Positions 54,441 through 64,000 of a DNA stretch of 64,000 nucleotides are shown here, in pieces. The stretch comes from Malaya genurostris (lineage: Eukaryota; Arthropoda; Insecta; Diptera; Culicidae), in NCBI RefSeq assembly GCF_030247185.1, contig NC_080572.1, positions 182,742,866-182,806,865 on the forward strand, read 5' to 3'. Within the stretch, counting starts at the first letter, position 1, and each line of letters opens with the position of its first letter. The position numbers were made by a program, and so were the translations under genes. A model generated the notes under the pieces. That model searched no databases. It saw nothing but the letters and a program-made list of their open reading frames with translations, and was not told the DNA's origin.

Positions 54441-57400
54441 TTTATCACCCGCCGCAAATGATACAATCACTGTCCTGCAGTGGAATTGTCGAAGCATCAT
54501 GCCAAAACTTGATTCATTTAAAATTTTATTGCATAGTCAAAAATGTGATGTATTTGCTTTATGTGAAACATGGCTTACTTCAAACATAGCTTTAAATTTT
54601 AATGACTTTAACATTATACGTCTCGATAGAGACTCTCCGTATGGTGGAGTGCTTTTGGGAATTAAGAAATGCTGTTCCTTTTATAGATTAAACATCCCTT
54701 CAACTTCTAGTATAGAAGTTGTTGCTTGCCAAATAAACATTAAAGGCAAAGATATTTGCATAGCTTCGGTTTATATTCCTCCAAAAGCACAAGTTGGACA
54801 GCGACAGCTTAATGAAATGGTTGAAGCCCTTCCTGCTCCACGATTGATTCTGGGGGATTTAAATTCGCACGGAATGATGTGGGGTTCCGTTTACAATGAT
54901 AGCAGATCATCTTTAATACAAAACATTTGTGACAATTTTAGCATGACGATATTAAATATGGGTAGCATGACACGGATCCCAAGACCTCCTGCACGCCCAA
55001 GTGCATTAGATCTATCTCTTTGCTCAACATCAATTCGACTAGATTGCACCTGGAAAATATTGCCTGATTTACACGGTAGCGATCATTTACCAATCATCAT
55101 CTCAATTAGCTGTAACAAATGTATTGCTAATTCAGCTAGTATTCCATATGATTTGACAAAAAATATCGACTGGATTAAATACCAAAGTAGAATCTCTAGT
55201 ATTTTGAATTCAATGGAAGAGCTCCCCCCACTTGAAGAATATGACTTCCTCGTTTGTTCGATTCTGGAGGCCGCAGAACAATCCCAAACTAAACGCTTTC
55301 CTGGGCCAACGACTAACAGAAGGCCTCCCAACCCCTGGTGGGACAAAGAGTGCTCAGAGGCTAAACTCGCAAAACAAAATGCTTGCAAGACGTTTCTAAA
55401 ACGGGGAGGAGGAACTCCTCAGAATTTTGAAAAACTTATGGTTTTAGAAACCAAGTACAAGAGCATACTTGGAGCCAAAAAATGTAGCTATTGGAGAAAT
55501 TTTGTCAAAGGTTTGTCAAGAGAAACCTCAATGAGCACTCTTTGGAATACGGCCAGACGAATGAGGAATCGTACCGTGGGCAATGAGAGTGATGAATACT
55601 CGAACCGATGGATATTTGACTTTGCTAGGAAAGTTTGCCCAGATTCTGTTCCTACGCAGAGCATTATACGGGAATCTCCTCCAAATAATGGTTTTATTAA
55701 TAACCCATTTTCAATGATGGAATTTTCTATAGCACTCTTGTCTTGTAACAATAACACCCCTGGGTTGGACAGAATTAAATTCAACTTGGTGAAGAATCTG
55801 CCCAACCTCGCAAAAAGACGTTTGTTGGAATTGTTCAACAAGTTTCTTGAGCAAAATATTGTTCCACCTGACTGGAGACAATTGAAAGTTATCGCCATTC
55901 AAAAGCCGGGGAAACCAGCTTCCAATCACAACTCATATAGACCCATTGCGATGTTGTCCTGCATCAGAAAATTGTTCGAAAAAATTATTCTACGACGTCT
56001 CGACACTTGGGTCGAGACGAACGGTTTGTTGTCAGATACTCAGTTTGGCTTCCGTAGAAATAAAGGGACGAATGATTGCCTTGCATTACTTTCGTCTGAC
56101 ATCCAAATTGCCTTCGCTCAAAAGCAACAAATGGCATCTGTATTTTTAGACATTAAAGGAGCATTTGATTCAGTTTCCATTGATGTTCTTTCAGACAAAC
56201 TTCACCAAAATGGACTCCCAGCGGTTATAAATAATTATTTGCACAACCTTTTGTCAGAGAAGTGCATGTATTTTTCACATGGCGATTTGGCAACATACAG
56301 AATTAGCTACATGGGTCTCCCGCAAGGCTCATGCCTCAGTCCGCTCCTCTATAATTTTTACGTGAATGACATTGACAGCTGTCTAGTAACCCCATGTACA
56401 CTAAGACAATTAGCAGATGATGGCGTGGTTTCAGTTACTGGGCCCAAAGCTATTGATCTGCATAAACCATTCCAAGATACCTTAGATAACTTGTCCGTTT
56501 GGGCTGTTCATCTTGGTATCGAATTCTCTGCGGAGAAAACAGAGTTAGTCGTCTTTTCAAGAAAGCATGATCCCGCGCAGCTTCAGCTCCATATGATGGG
56601 AAGAATGATCCAACAGGTTTTAACTTTTAAATACCTCGGGGTGTGGTTCGATTCCAAATGCACGTGGGGAGGACACATTAGGTACCTGATAACGAAATGC
56701 CAACAAAGAGTAAATTTTCTTCGAACAATAACAGGATCTTGGTGGGGTTCTCATCCGCAAGATCTAATAAAATTGTATCAAACAACGATACTTTCAGTGA
56801 TGGAATATGGATGCGTTTGTTTTCGTTCCGCTGCAAACTCTCATATTATCAAACTTGAGCGAATTCAGTACCGTTGTTTGCGAATTGCCTTAGGCTGCAT
56901 GCATTCGACACATACAATGAGTCTTGAAGTTCTGGCGGGAGCTCTTCCATTAAAAGATCGATTTTGGGAGCTTTCATCACGCCTGCTAATAAGATGTGAG
57001 GTGCTGAATCCCATGGTAATTAATAATTTCGAACGACTAGTCGAGCTTCGATCTCAAACAAAATTCATGACAGTATATTTTAACCATATGTCACAGGAAA
57101 TCAACCCTTCAAGATATATTCCTATCCGTGTCAGCCTCCTAAATGTCCCTGACTCAACTTTATTTTTCGATACATCCATGCAGCGCGAAGTGCGTGGAAT
57201 CCCGGATCATCTACGTTCGACGGAAATCCCAAAAATATTTTCAAGTAAGTTCAGGCATATTGACTCTGAGAAAATGTTTTACACGGACGGATCGCGAATT
57301 GAAGAAGCGACAGGGTTTGGTATGTTCAACAATAATGTTTCGGCCTCATTTAGGCTTCAAGAACCTGCATCTGTTTATATAGCAGAGCTAGCAGCAGTTC

Positions 57401-58125
57401 ATTATAGTTTGAGTGTAATCGTCACATTAATTCCAAACCATTATTTCCTCTTCACAGATAGTCTGAGTGCAATTGAAGCCATTCGCTCAAACATGACTGG
57501 CAAGACTGAACCGTTTTTCCTGGGCAAAATAAAACAGTGCCTGAACGACATATTGAACAATAATTATCTAATCACTATAGTCTGGGTCCCGGCTCATTGC
57601 TCCATTCCTGGCAATGAAAGAGCCGATATTTTAGCCAAACGTGGTGCTATTGAGGGTGAAATTTATGAGCGACCGATTGCTTTCAACGAATTCTATAGCT
57701 CGTCTCGCCAAAGAACACTTGCCAGCTGGCAAGCATCTTGGGATAGAGATGATCTGGGTCGGTGGATGCACTCAATTATTCCGAAAATATCGACAAAGGC
57801 ATGGTTCAGGGGACTGGATGTGAGTAGGGATTTCATTCGTGTGATGTCCAGACTCATGTCCAATCACTACACGTTAGATGCACATCTCCTTCGAATTGGG
57901 CTCTCCGAGACTAATCATTGTGCTTGCGGAGAAGGTTATCGGGATATTGATCATGTCGTTTGGACATGCGTGGAGTATCGTGATGTCAGATCTCAACTAA
58001 TAAATTCTTTGCGTACCCAAGGTAGACTATCCAATATCCCAGTTCGAGACATTCTTGCTTGTCGTGACCTTTCATACATGAAACTTATTTATCATTTCAT
58101 AAAGAAAATTGGAGTTTCAATTTAA
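54433..58125 (+). CDS. LINE ORF2: endonuclease, reverse transcriptase, RNase H (copy B)
   Basis: 1230 aa from ATG 54433, which overlaps ORF1's stop in ATGGATAA (8-nt overlap), so translation is probably coupled. APE-like endonuclease at about residues 10-225: LQWNCRS, CETWL, ILGDLNSHG, GSDHLPII. Reverse transcriptase at about 430-700: QKPGKPASNHNSYRPIAMLS, FLDIKGAFDSVS, LPQGSCLSPLLYNF and the catalytic LADDGVVS. RNase H at about 945-1080 with the D-E-D-D set in FYTDGSRI, AELAAVHY, FTDSLSAIEA and NERADILA. C-terminal C-x-C...H...C motif in CACGEGYRDIDHVVWTC. No frame lesion is seen, so it may encode an active enzyme for target-primed reverse transcription in the nucleus. It is the plausible source of the 11.8-13.0 kb copy. 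Confidence 0.94.
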   Translation: MDNLSPAANDTITVLQWNCRSIMPKLDSFKILLHSQKCDVFALCETWLTSNIALNFNDFNIIRLDRDSPYGGVLLGIKKCCSFYRLNIPSTSSIEVVACQINIKGKDICIASVYIPPKAQVGQRQLNEMVEALPAPRLILGDLNSHGMMWGSVYNDSRSSLIQNICDNFSMTILNMGSMTRIPRPPARPSALDLSLCSTSIRLDCTWKILPDLHGSDHLPIIISISCNKCIANSASIPYDLTKNIDWIKYQSRISSILNSMEELPPLEEYDFLVCSILEAAEQSQTKRFPGPTTNRRPPNPWWDKECSEAKLAKQNACKTFLKRGGGTPQNFEKLMVLETKYKSILGAKKCSYWRNFVKGLSRETSMSTLWNTARRMRNRTVGNESDEYSNRWIFDFARKVCPDSVPTQSIIRESPPNNGFINNPFSMMEFSIALLSCNNNTPGLDRIKFNLVKNLPNLAKRRLLELFNKFLEQNIVPPDWRQLKVIAIQKPGKPASNHNSYRPIAMLSCIRKLFEKIILRRLDTWVETNGLLSDTQFGFRRNKGTNDCLALLSSDIQIAFAQKQQMASVFLDIKGAFDSVSIDVLSDKLHQNGLPAVINNYLHNLLSEKCMYFSHGDLATYRISYMGLPQGSCLSPLLYNFYVNDIDSCLVTPCTLRQLADDGVVSVTGPKAIDLHKPFQDTLDNLSVWAVHLGIEFSAEKTELVVFSRKHDPAQLQLHMMGRMIQQVLTFKYLGVWFDSKCTWGGHIRYLITKCQQRVNFLRTITGSWWGSHPQDLIKLYQTTILSVMEYGCVCFRSAANSHIIKLERIQYRCLRIALGCMHSTHTMSLEVLAGALPLKDRFWELSSRLLIRCEVLNPMVINNFERLVELRSQTKFMTVYFNHMSQEINPSRYIPIRVSLLNVPDSTLFFDTSMQREVRGIPDHLRSTEIPKIFSSKFRHIDSEKMFYTDGSRIEEATGFGMFNNNVSASFRLQEPASVYIAELAAVHYSLSVIVTLIPNHYFLFTDSLSAIEAIRSNMTGKTEPFFLGKIKQCLNDILNNNYLITIVWVPAHCSIPGNERADILAKRGAIEGEIYERPIAFNEFYSSSRQRTLASWQASWDRDDLGRWMHSIIPKISTKAWFRGLDVSRDFIRVMSRLMSNHYTLDAHLLRIGLSETNHCACGEGYRDIDHVVWTCVEYRDVRSQLINSLRTQGRLSNIPVRDILACRDLSYMKLIYHFIKKIGVSI

Positions 58126-58531
58126 TAAAGGCCCCTTTTAAGACTTAGTTCTGATCCCAGCTGCGTCCATGAGTTCAACCAATAGCTAAATTAGAATAAA
58201 AATTATGTAATGATACAAACAAACTCGAAACAGTTTATGAAATTATCAACAAAATGTCTGAAAATAACAGCTTATTTTATAATTTATAGAAGTTAATCGT
58301 TTGGTTCAAATAATATTTCCGAGTAGATTTCATAATTAATGACGAGTTACCTAAGATGATATTTAAGCTATAAGAGAATATGTTTTAATAAATTCAAAAC
58401 GTTGTGACTATGTTAGAATTAAATTAGGATAAGAATATTATGTAAAAGTGATGCTACGGCGAAGAAAAACTTATGTAAACTGCCTTAAGAAATAAACGTA
58501 TTTATGGTAAAAAAAAAAGAGAGTATTACAT

Positions 58532-58870
58532 AAAGTTTAATCGATTAAGAATCTTTGCAAAACGTCATCGAACTTGAAGTTTATTGGAGTAAATGAATAT
58601 ATTTCAATGTTTATGCTGTTCGATTATTATTTAGTCACATCGCAATCAAGCAGTGACAGAAGAAATGAAGATAATATCACTTGCATCGGCATTCAATTAG
58701 CATCCTGAGGCGTGAAATATCGAAAGAATTTTTGGTTTAACATACCGGCTCTCAGACACTCAATATATGATGATTCGTAGGGCCTAGTTGGCAGCTATCA
58801 TAAGCTTTCCAATCTTTATCGTACATTGTTGCTAGTTGATAGTGACAGATATCAGCTCTGTTGGTTGATT
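58532..58870 (-). repeat. THAP-element-like repeat, second copy (inverted)
   Basis: Reverse-complement similarity to 38930-39255 (tcatatattgagtgtctgagag, gatattatcttcattt, cactgcttgattg). The coding part is reduced to YDKDWKAYDSCQL-like codons. The LINE at 52466-58517 inserted close to its edge. Confidence 0.6.
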
Positions 58871-59366
58871 ACAGCTTAATCAAAATACAAGCAAAAGATT
58901 AAGATTATTCCCAAATCACGAGAAACATGCACGGGAACCGTTTTATGGCAATCCAAATAAAGTCAATTATTCCACTAACTATGTTAAATGCATAAGCAGT
59001 TTGCTTGATATTGATATTAGCATGGTTGTTCCTGTTTCTTCAAGTGTTAGCGAAATAACCAACGTCAATGCAATTTTCAGTAAACCTTCCTTGAAGTTTG
59101 GACGTTTCTTTCGCCTCCTAGTAATGTATTGGTTACACACTGCATAGTAATTGTACTAATTAGAAGTTAACCAAATTTGAAACAAAGTTCATCATCTGCT
59201 ATCGTCAAATAGTAGTTTACCCATTGTCCGGTTGCTGGACAATTTTGGACATAATCAGCTGCTCTAAGCGATACATACCATTGGCTACGAGTGTACTGCA
59301 AATTCGTATCTATTTGTCATCTAAGGATTTTTACGAAATTCAGCATCGGAATCTAAGAAAAGCAGA
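58871..59366. other. unassigned, upstream of the 351-aa gene
   Basis: No gene or repeat was recognised; probable upstream regulatory DNA of the gene whose TATA box is at 59367. Confidence 0.35.
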
Positions 59367-59404
59367 TATAAATACTTGGGCTGTAGTTGAAAGAGTTCCA
59401 GTTC
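59367..59404 (+). promoter_or_regulatory. core promoter: TATA box and initiator
   Basis: TATAAATA at 59367-59374, and CCAGTTCG with the candidate +1 A at 59400, 33 nt downstream. The resulting 5' UTR is 61 nt before the ATG at 59461. Spacing and gene context make this a good candidate. Confidence 0.6.
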
Positions 59405-59460
59405 GAATCCGACACGGGGTTGGAAATAAGCGAAATTTTCCACAGAGTTTTGAATTCATT

Positions 59461-60578
59461 ATGGTAAGTATTGCAGTTTTTGTTACCTTGAATGAACACA
59501 ATCATAAGTAAAGTTTTGTTTTCAGAATCCGTTGATTATTGTTCTGATTGGTTTAACGGAGGCACAGCTGGAATACGGACTTCAAACCAGTATTGACAGT
59601 TACGTAGCAGCAAATGCAAATGAAAATTGCAATGATGGTATCTGTGGTTATCAATATCCAATTCCTAGTTGCATGATGATGCTCCCGGAACGTATCACAG
59701 TGACGCATACTGCTACCAAAATGAATGATTTCTGTGGTCCTTGCAACACATACTTACCTGTGCCGGAAACTGCGGAAGACGTAACGGTGAATGACATTAT
59801 CATCGGAACGGTTACCTCAACGATACGTTTGAAGGACCTCACTGTAACAACTTTCGTACCGGGTTCGACTTCAACTAGCTTTGTCACCGACTATCCCAGT
59901 ACCACTACGGTCACGGAACCTCCGGAAACAATCACAGAAACATTCAAAGTGAGCCCTCTAACATCCACGATCACTACCACCGAAAGTCCGTCATTTATAA
60001 CGAAATCGATCATTCCGACAAGCACCACTACGATTTCTGCTCCGGCAGTCACAACATCTCGAACTGTTACACCGACTCTCACGTTGACACTGGAACTTTC
60101 TCCAACTACGATCACCCGAAGCTTCACTCGAACTTCGTACACTTATTCGGAAGTGGCAGAAAGGACGATCACAGTAACTTCTACACCGGTTTTCACGGAA
60201 ATCAAATACGCCGATCCGATTACCAAAAACATCACACATACACCAACTAAAGTCAACACGATCTACGGTAGCACGGTCACGAATAACCACACTTTGGTGC
60301 CGGTGTCCACAAGCTTTCAGTATGCCGATACGCGCACTGTTCAGTACACCTACACACCGACCATCACATTCACCGTGTTCACAGACACTGCCGTTACCGT
60401 TACGAGAAGTGTGCGACCTACTGTGACGCAGTTCCTACTGTATAACACAACAACCTCCGGTGCAACACCAACAGCCGACGCCTCAAGATTTGTTCGATCG
60501 ACACCGACTAAACGCATATCGTTGAGTGCAGCACATTCGATCAGAAGTAGATCTCCACCGAATATTTTCGGTTCGTAA
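59461..60578 (+). CDS. secreted Thr-rich protein with one GYxYPxP module, 351 aa
   Basis: Exon 1 ends in its start codon (ATG 59461-59463 directly followed by gtaagt). The 62-nt intron 59464-59525 ends ttttcag, and exon 2 (59526-60578) continues NPLIIVLIGLTEAQ, completing a signal peptide. The N-terminal region has NCNDGICGYQYPIPSCMMML and CGPCNTYLPVPE, reminiscent of the GYR and YLP motifs and of the NPDGSCGYxYxKPxQSFxLP modules of the gene at 13.5-17.6 kb. The remaining 260 residues are Thr/Ser/Pro/Val-rich imperfect repeats (TITHTPTK, TVQYTYTPTITFTVF) suited to O-glycosylation. It ends SRSPPNIFGS. It should be secreted; a cuticle, gut-lining or salivary mucin role is inference. The shared motif plus the predicted start-codon exon suggest paralogy with the larger gene. 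Confidence 0.85.
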
Positions 60579-60731
60579 AGCGGATTAACATATTTCAGTT
60601 AGAATTATTTCTAAGCTCTTTTGATATGTAATGATAGGAAATTTCAAAAACTTCGATGAAATATCGCTAACCGATAATTGTTCAATCATTAAAAGTCAGC
60701 AGTTCTCAAAGGTTAACGATATTTCTGCAAA

Positions 60732-60737
60732 AATAAA
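60732..60737 (+). terminator. poly(A) signal AATAAA
   Basis: The first AATAAA downstream of the stop at 60576-60578, giving a 3' UTR of about 170 nt. This is a plausible cleavage signal for the 351-aa gene. Confidence 0.5.
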
Positions 60738-60919
60738 TCATTTAAAGAAAGCTTCATGAAATATAACCTAAGGGCACAATTAATTTGCTGATTTGTGTTA
60801 GTGCATGTACGATACCTATAGTACAGAAATCAAATGATTAGAGTAGTATATGAAGCGAGTGAAACACTACTCAACTAGTGAGCGAATACACAGAATCAGT
60901 GCAGCAGTTAGAGATTGGC

Positions 60920-61475
60920 GCTTTAGGGCATATTCAGGAGTGTTAAAGTTCTGGATGCATAATTTATGTCAGTTTGAAAATTTAAATCTGTGAATTATAA
61001 CAAGAAAAGCTGGCAGCCCCAGCAGAGTTTTAGGGCATATTCAGTAGTGTTCTAGTTCTAGATGCATGATTTATGTCAGTTACAAAATTTAAATCTGAAT
61101 TTTATAACAAGAAAAATTGGCAGCAGTGTTTTATTCGTGTTTCAAATATACAAAAAATAGAACGGCATCGTAAACCAGTTTTAAATTTGACAGAAGAACT
61201 GGTCGAATAAATAAAACTAGAACGGCTTGCTGGGGATACGTTTGTTCCAGTTTCTTCTCTATTATAGATCTTCCATATAGAACTTCTAGCTGCTGAATTT
61301 GCTCTTACCCGTGTTTCAAGAATACAAAAATAGAACGGCAGCGTATAGGTACAAGTAGTAGTTGATAGTAGAACTGTTCGAATAAATAAAACTATAACGG
61401 CTTGCTTGTTCCAGTTTCAAGTTCTGTTCTGGATCTCCCATATAAAACTTCCAGCTGCTGAATTTGCTCTTATAG
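60920..61475 (+). repeat. two adjacent tandem duplications
   Basis: A unit of about 107 bp (TTAGGGCATATTCAG.. to ..aacaagaaaa) occurs at about 60922 and 61029. Next, a unit of about 175 bp (cgtgtttcaa..atacaaaaa..tagaacggc, then gaataaataaaactA and cagctgctgaatttgctctta) occurs at about 61135 and 61311. Both are diverged. No coding is seen. Confidence 0.6.
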
Positions 61476-61679
61476 TCGTTACCTATGTATAGTAGTGGTG
61501 AAAATGAACAGGAATCTCTTTTCTTACATTATGGAATCACTGCATTTTTACTGTCGCCGCCCACTTTTAAAGGAACCATTTGAAATTGAGCTCTAGATGA
61601 CATTATTACTATAAAATACGAATCATACCGTCCGTCTCCATCACCGGAATGTCAGCATCCGTCAAAATTGGTTCCAATA

Positions 61680-62059
61680 AAGGGTGATTTTTAAGAGTTG
61701 TAGGACTAGATGTAAAAAAATATAAAAAATTGAAAGAATTGATGAATTCTTTATTGGAATCAATAGAACGATCATAATAATTTAATGTGTGAAGATGATT
61801 TTATGTAAAACGCTTTATGTAAACGCTTTAGATGGTCCATGCGTATAAGCTTCTCGGCTGAACAATTTTTCGATAAAAATGTGGATCTTCCTCCAACTTT
61901 GCCAGCGCCCATTCATGATTAAATTATAGACCAAACGACGATTAATTATCAAATCATGGACCAAACTGAACAAGTTTAACAATGACACAAAACACGATTC
62001 ACGCGCGATCTGCCAAAAATAGTCTTGCAAAAAATATACCAGTAAAAAAAATCACCATT
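61680..62059 (-). mobile_element. MITE related to the DD41D element
   Basis: TA-flanked (61678-61679, 62060-62061). The left tip AAGGGTGATTTTTAAGAG is nearly the tip of the DD41D transposon at 26321, and the right tip inverted is AATGGTGATTTTTTTTAC. A minus-strand stretch reads RMDHLKR, like RMDHLRR at the end of the DD41D transposase. This suggests a strongly shortened relative, 380 bp. Confidence 0.55.
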
Positions 62060-62082
62060 TACTTTATTTACCGAAACTTTCA

Positions 62083-63850
62083 CACGTTCCGGCTGTCACA
62101 TAAAAGTAACACATGTAACGCTTCGGAATACCTACAACTTACTAAGAAGTAACGCATGTATCGCTTGGTAACGCCTATGACATAAAAAAGTAACGCATGC
62201 AACACTTCGTTACGCCTATGATTCACAAAAACAGTAACGCATGTTACACTTTGTAACACCTATAACTTACAATAAAGTAGCGCATGTAACGCTTCGCAAC
62301 GCCTATAACTTACAGAAAAGTAACGCATGTAACACTTCGTAACGCCTATGATTTACAAAAAAGTAACTCCTGTGACGCTTTATAACGCCTATATTTAACT
62401 AAAAATTAATGCATATAACGCTTCGTAACGCTTATGATTGACGAAAACAGTAACGCATGTAACGCTTCGTAACACCTATGACTCTCATAAAAGTAACACA
62501 TGTAACGCTTCGGAATACCTATAACTTACTAAGAAGTAACGCATGTATCGCTTGGTAACGCCTATGACGTAAAAAAGTAACGCATGCAACTCTTTATAAC
62601 GCCTATGATTCACAAAAACATTAACGCATGTAACGCTTTATAACACCTACAACTTACAATAAAGTAACGCATGTAACGCTTTGCAGCGCCTATAACTTAC
62701 AAAAAAGCAACGCATGTAAAGCTTCGTAACGCCTATAATTTACAAAAAAGTAACTCATGTAACGCTTCGTAACGCTATAATTTACTAAAAAGTTACGTAT
62801 GTAACGCTTCGTAACGCCTATGATTCACCGAAACAGTAACGCATGCAACGCTTCGTAACACCTATAACTCTCATAATAGTAACACATGTAACGCTTCGTA
62901 ATACCTATAACTTACTAAGAAGTAAAGCATGTATCGCTTCGGAACGCCTATGACATATAAAAAAGTAACGCATGCAACACTTCGTTACGCCTATGATTCA
63001 CAAAAACAGTAACGCATGTAACGCTTTGTAACACCTTTAACTTGCAATAAAGTAGTGCATGTAACGCTTCGCAACGCCTATGTTTTACAGAAAAGTAACT
63101 CATGTAACGCATCATAACGCCTATATTTTACTAAAAATTAATGCATATAACTTCGTACCGCTTATGATTGACAAAAACAGTAACGCATGTAACGCTTCGT
63201 AACGCCTATGATTCACAAAAAAGTAACTCATGGTACGCTTCATAAAACCCATAATTTACTCAAAAGTATCGCATGTAACGCTTCGTAACGCTTATGATTT
63301 ACAAAAACAGTAACGCATGTAACGCTTCGTAAAGCCTATAATTTACAATAAAGTAACGCAAGAAACGCATCGTAACAAATATAATTCACATAAAAGTAAC
63401 ACATGTACAGCTTCGTAACGCCTATAACTTACGAAAAAAACGCATACGATATACAGAAAAGTAAGGCATGTAACGCTTCGTGACGCTTATGACTTACTTA
63501 AAAGTAACGCATGTGATATTTCATAACGCCTATAATTTACCAAAAAGTAACGCATGTAACGCTTCTTAACTCCTATGATTCACAAAAAAGTAACACATGT
63601 AACGCTTCGTAATTCCTATAACCTATAAAAAGTAACGCTTCGCAACGCCTAAAACTTACAAAAAAGTAACGCATGTAACGCTTCGTAACACCTATAACTT
63701 ACTAAAAAGTAACGCACGTAAAACTTCGCTACGATTATGACTTAGAAAAAAGTAATGCTCCAAACACTTACAAAAAAGCGACGTTTATAACACTTCGTGA
63801 CACCTATAACTTCCTTAAAAGTAACGCATCGTAACTCGTTTACGCAAGAA
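62083..63850 (+). repeat. 43-bp satellite array with 9-mer higher-order repeat
   Basis: About 40 monomers of the form AGTAACGCATGTAACGCTTC followed by GTAACGCCTATAACTTACA and AAAA. A distinctive variant (GTAACACATGTAACGCTTCG then kAATACC, with a following TGTATCGCTT monomer) recurs at 62106, 62493 and 62879, spacing 387 and 386 bp, that is nine monomers. The order decays after about 63200. Each monomer holds three GTAACGC words about 9-10 bp apart. It is probably noncoding and continues close to the window end. Confidence 0.9.
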
Positions 63851-64000
63851 TCTATCCCTTATAACGATTTTTAACATTCATAACAATAACTCATGATTTG
63901 TAGCTCTCAATTTAAGAAAATTATCGCATGCAACGCTTTCTTTGTCATATGGAACATTTTCCCATATTGGAGACGAGTACAGCGTGATGGGTAAGTCGAT
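63851..64000. other. satellite edge
   Basis: Monomer similarity fades, with residual 'cgcatgcaacgctt' at 63927. There is nothing else to annotate. Confidence 0.4.

Larger units (their letters stand above)
52466..58517 (+). mobile_element. full-length I-type LINE, copy B (both ORFs intact)
   Basis: A target-site duplication agagagtattacat flanks it (about 52452-52465 and 58518-58531), and the 3' end is poly(A). The 6.05-kb element has a 685-bp 5' UTR, intact ORF1 and ORF2, and a 3' UTR of about 390 bp. Intact ORFs, a perfect TSD and a second copy with its own perfect TSD at 11.8 kb suggest recent mobility. Domain composition places it in the RNase H-bearing I group; the exact family name is not assigned. 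Confidence 0.92.

Noticed and set aside
59224..59511. 95-codon ORF upstream of the 351-aa gene
   Set aside because: It runs through the TATA box, 5' UTR, start codon and intron in an incompatible frame.
62083..63850. CRISPR-like array
   Set aside because: Monomers are contiguous and diverged, with no unique spacers, in a eukaryotic context; it is a satellite.

Overview
This is a eukaryotic, AT-rich, transposon-dense window that looks like a mosquito (Culicidae) chromosome. The evidence is short GT..AG introns, phase-0 Thr-rich exons carrying GYR/YLP motifs of the kind described in dipteran secreted proteins, a relic of the mosquito-associated ITmD37E transposase class, tRNA-derived SINEs with a 'gaccTCAAGGTTAAAACC' tail seen in culicine genomes, and RNase-H-bearing I-type LINEs. 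The species cannot be named from the sequence. I see no tRNA or rRNA gene and no CRISPR array.

Host genes. Three multi-exon genes can be supported. (1) 13522-17586 (+) is a secreted mucin-like protein with ten C-x10-C / NPDGSCGYxY modules and many EYLPP repeats, on eleven visible phase-0 exons; its start-codon exon was not found. (2) 59461-60578 (+) is a smaller relative (351 aa) with one GYxYPxP module and a start codon that is the last codon of exon 1; it has a TATA box and initiator at 59367/59400. (3) 27885-36759 (-) is a 592-aa single-pass type II membrane protein whose 68-nt first coding exon lies 7.1 kb away and joins in exact phase. A fourth, weak candidate is a 75-aa signal-peptide ORF at 1195-1422 with a TATA/initiator pair upstream.

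Mobile DNA fills the rest. Two full-length I-type LINEs lie in the same orientation, each with a target-site duplication: 42861-49010 (ORF2 broken by a +4 and a -1 lesion) and 52466-58517 (both ORFs intact, so possibly recently active). A 5'-truncated copy of the second family sits at 11762-13020. Degraded Jockey and other non-LTR fragments lie at 4.4-5.0, 6.8-9.8, 31.8-32.1 and 32.3-32.5 kb. DNA transposons include three Tc1/mariner elements of three different lineages (19672-20612, 21769-22691, 26321-27245), a hAT MITE with an 8-bp TSD, several TA-flanked MITEs, a TTAA-flanked insertion, mariner relics at 38.4 and 49.4-49.8 kb, and a THAP-like remnant. A repeat family with oligo-(CA) tracts occupies about 20.7-23.0, 33.6-35.3 and 50.0-52.4 kb. 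The right end is a 43-bp satellite with a 9-monomer (about 387 bp) higher-order repeat.

The most unusual observation is that the three Tc1/mariner elements share one architecture: 923-941 bp total, about 177-200 bp terminal inverted repeats created by inverted duplication of one end (coding sequence included), and a transposase cut near its first catalytic Asp. Two keep only the catalytic half and one keeps only the DNA-binding half.
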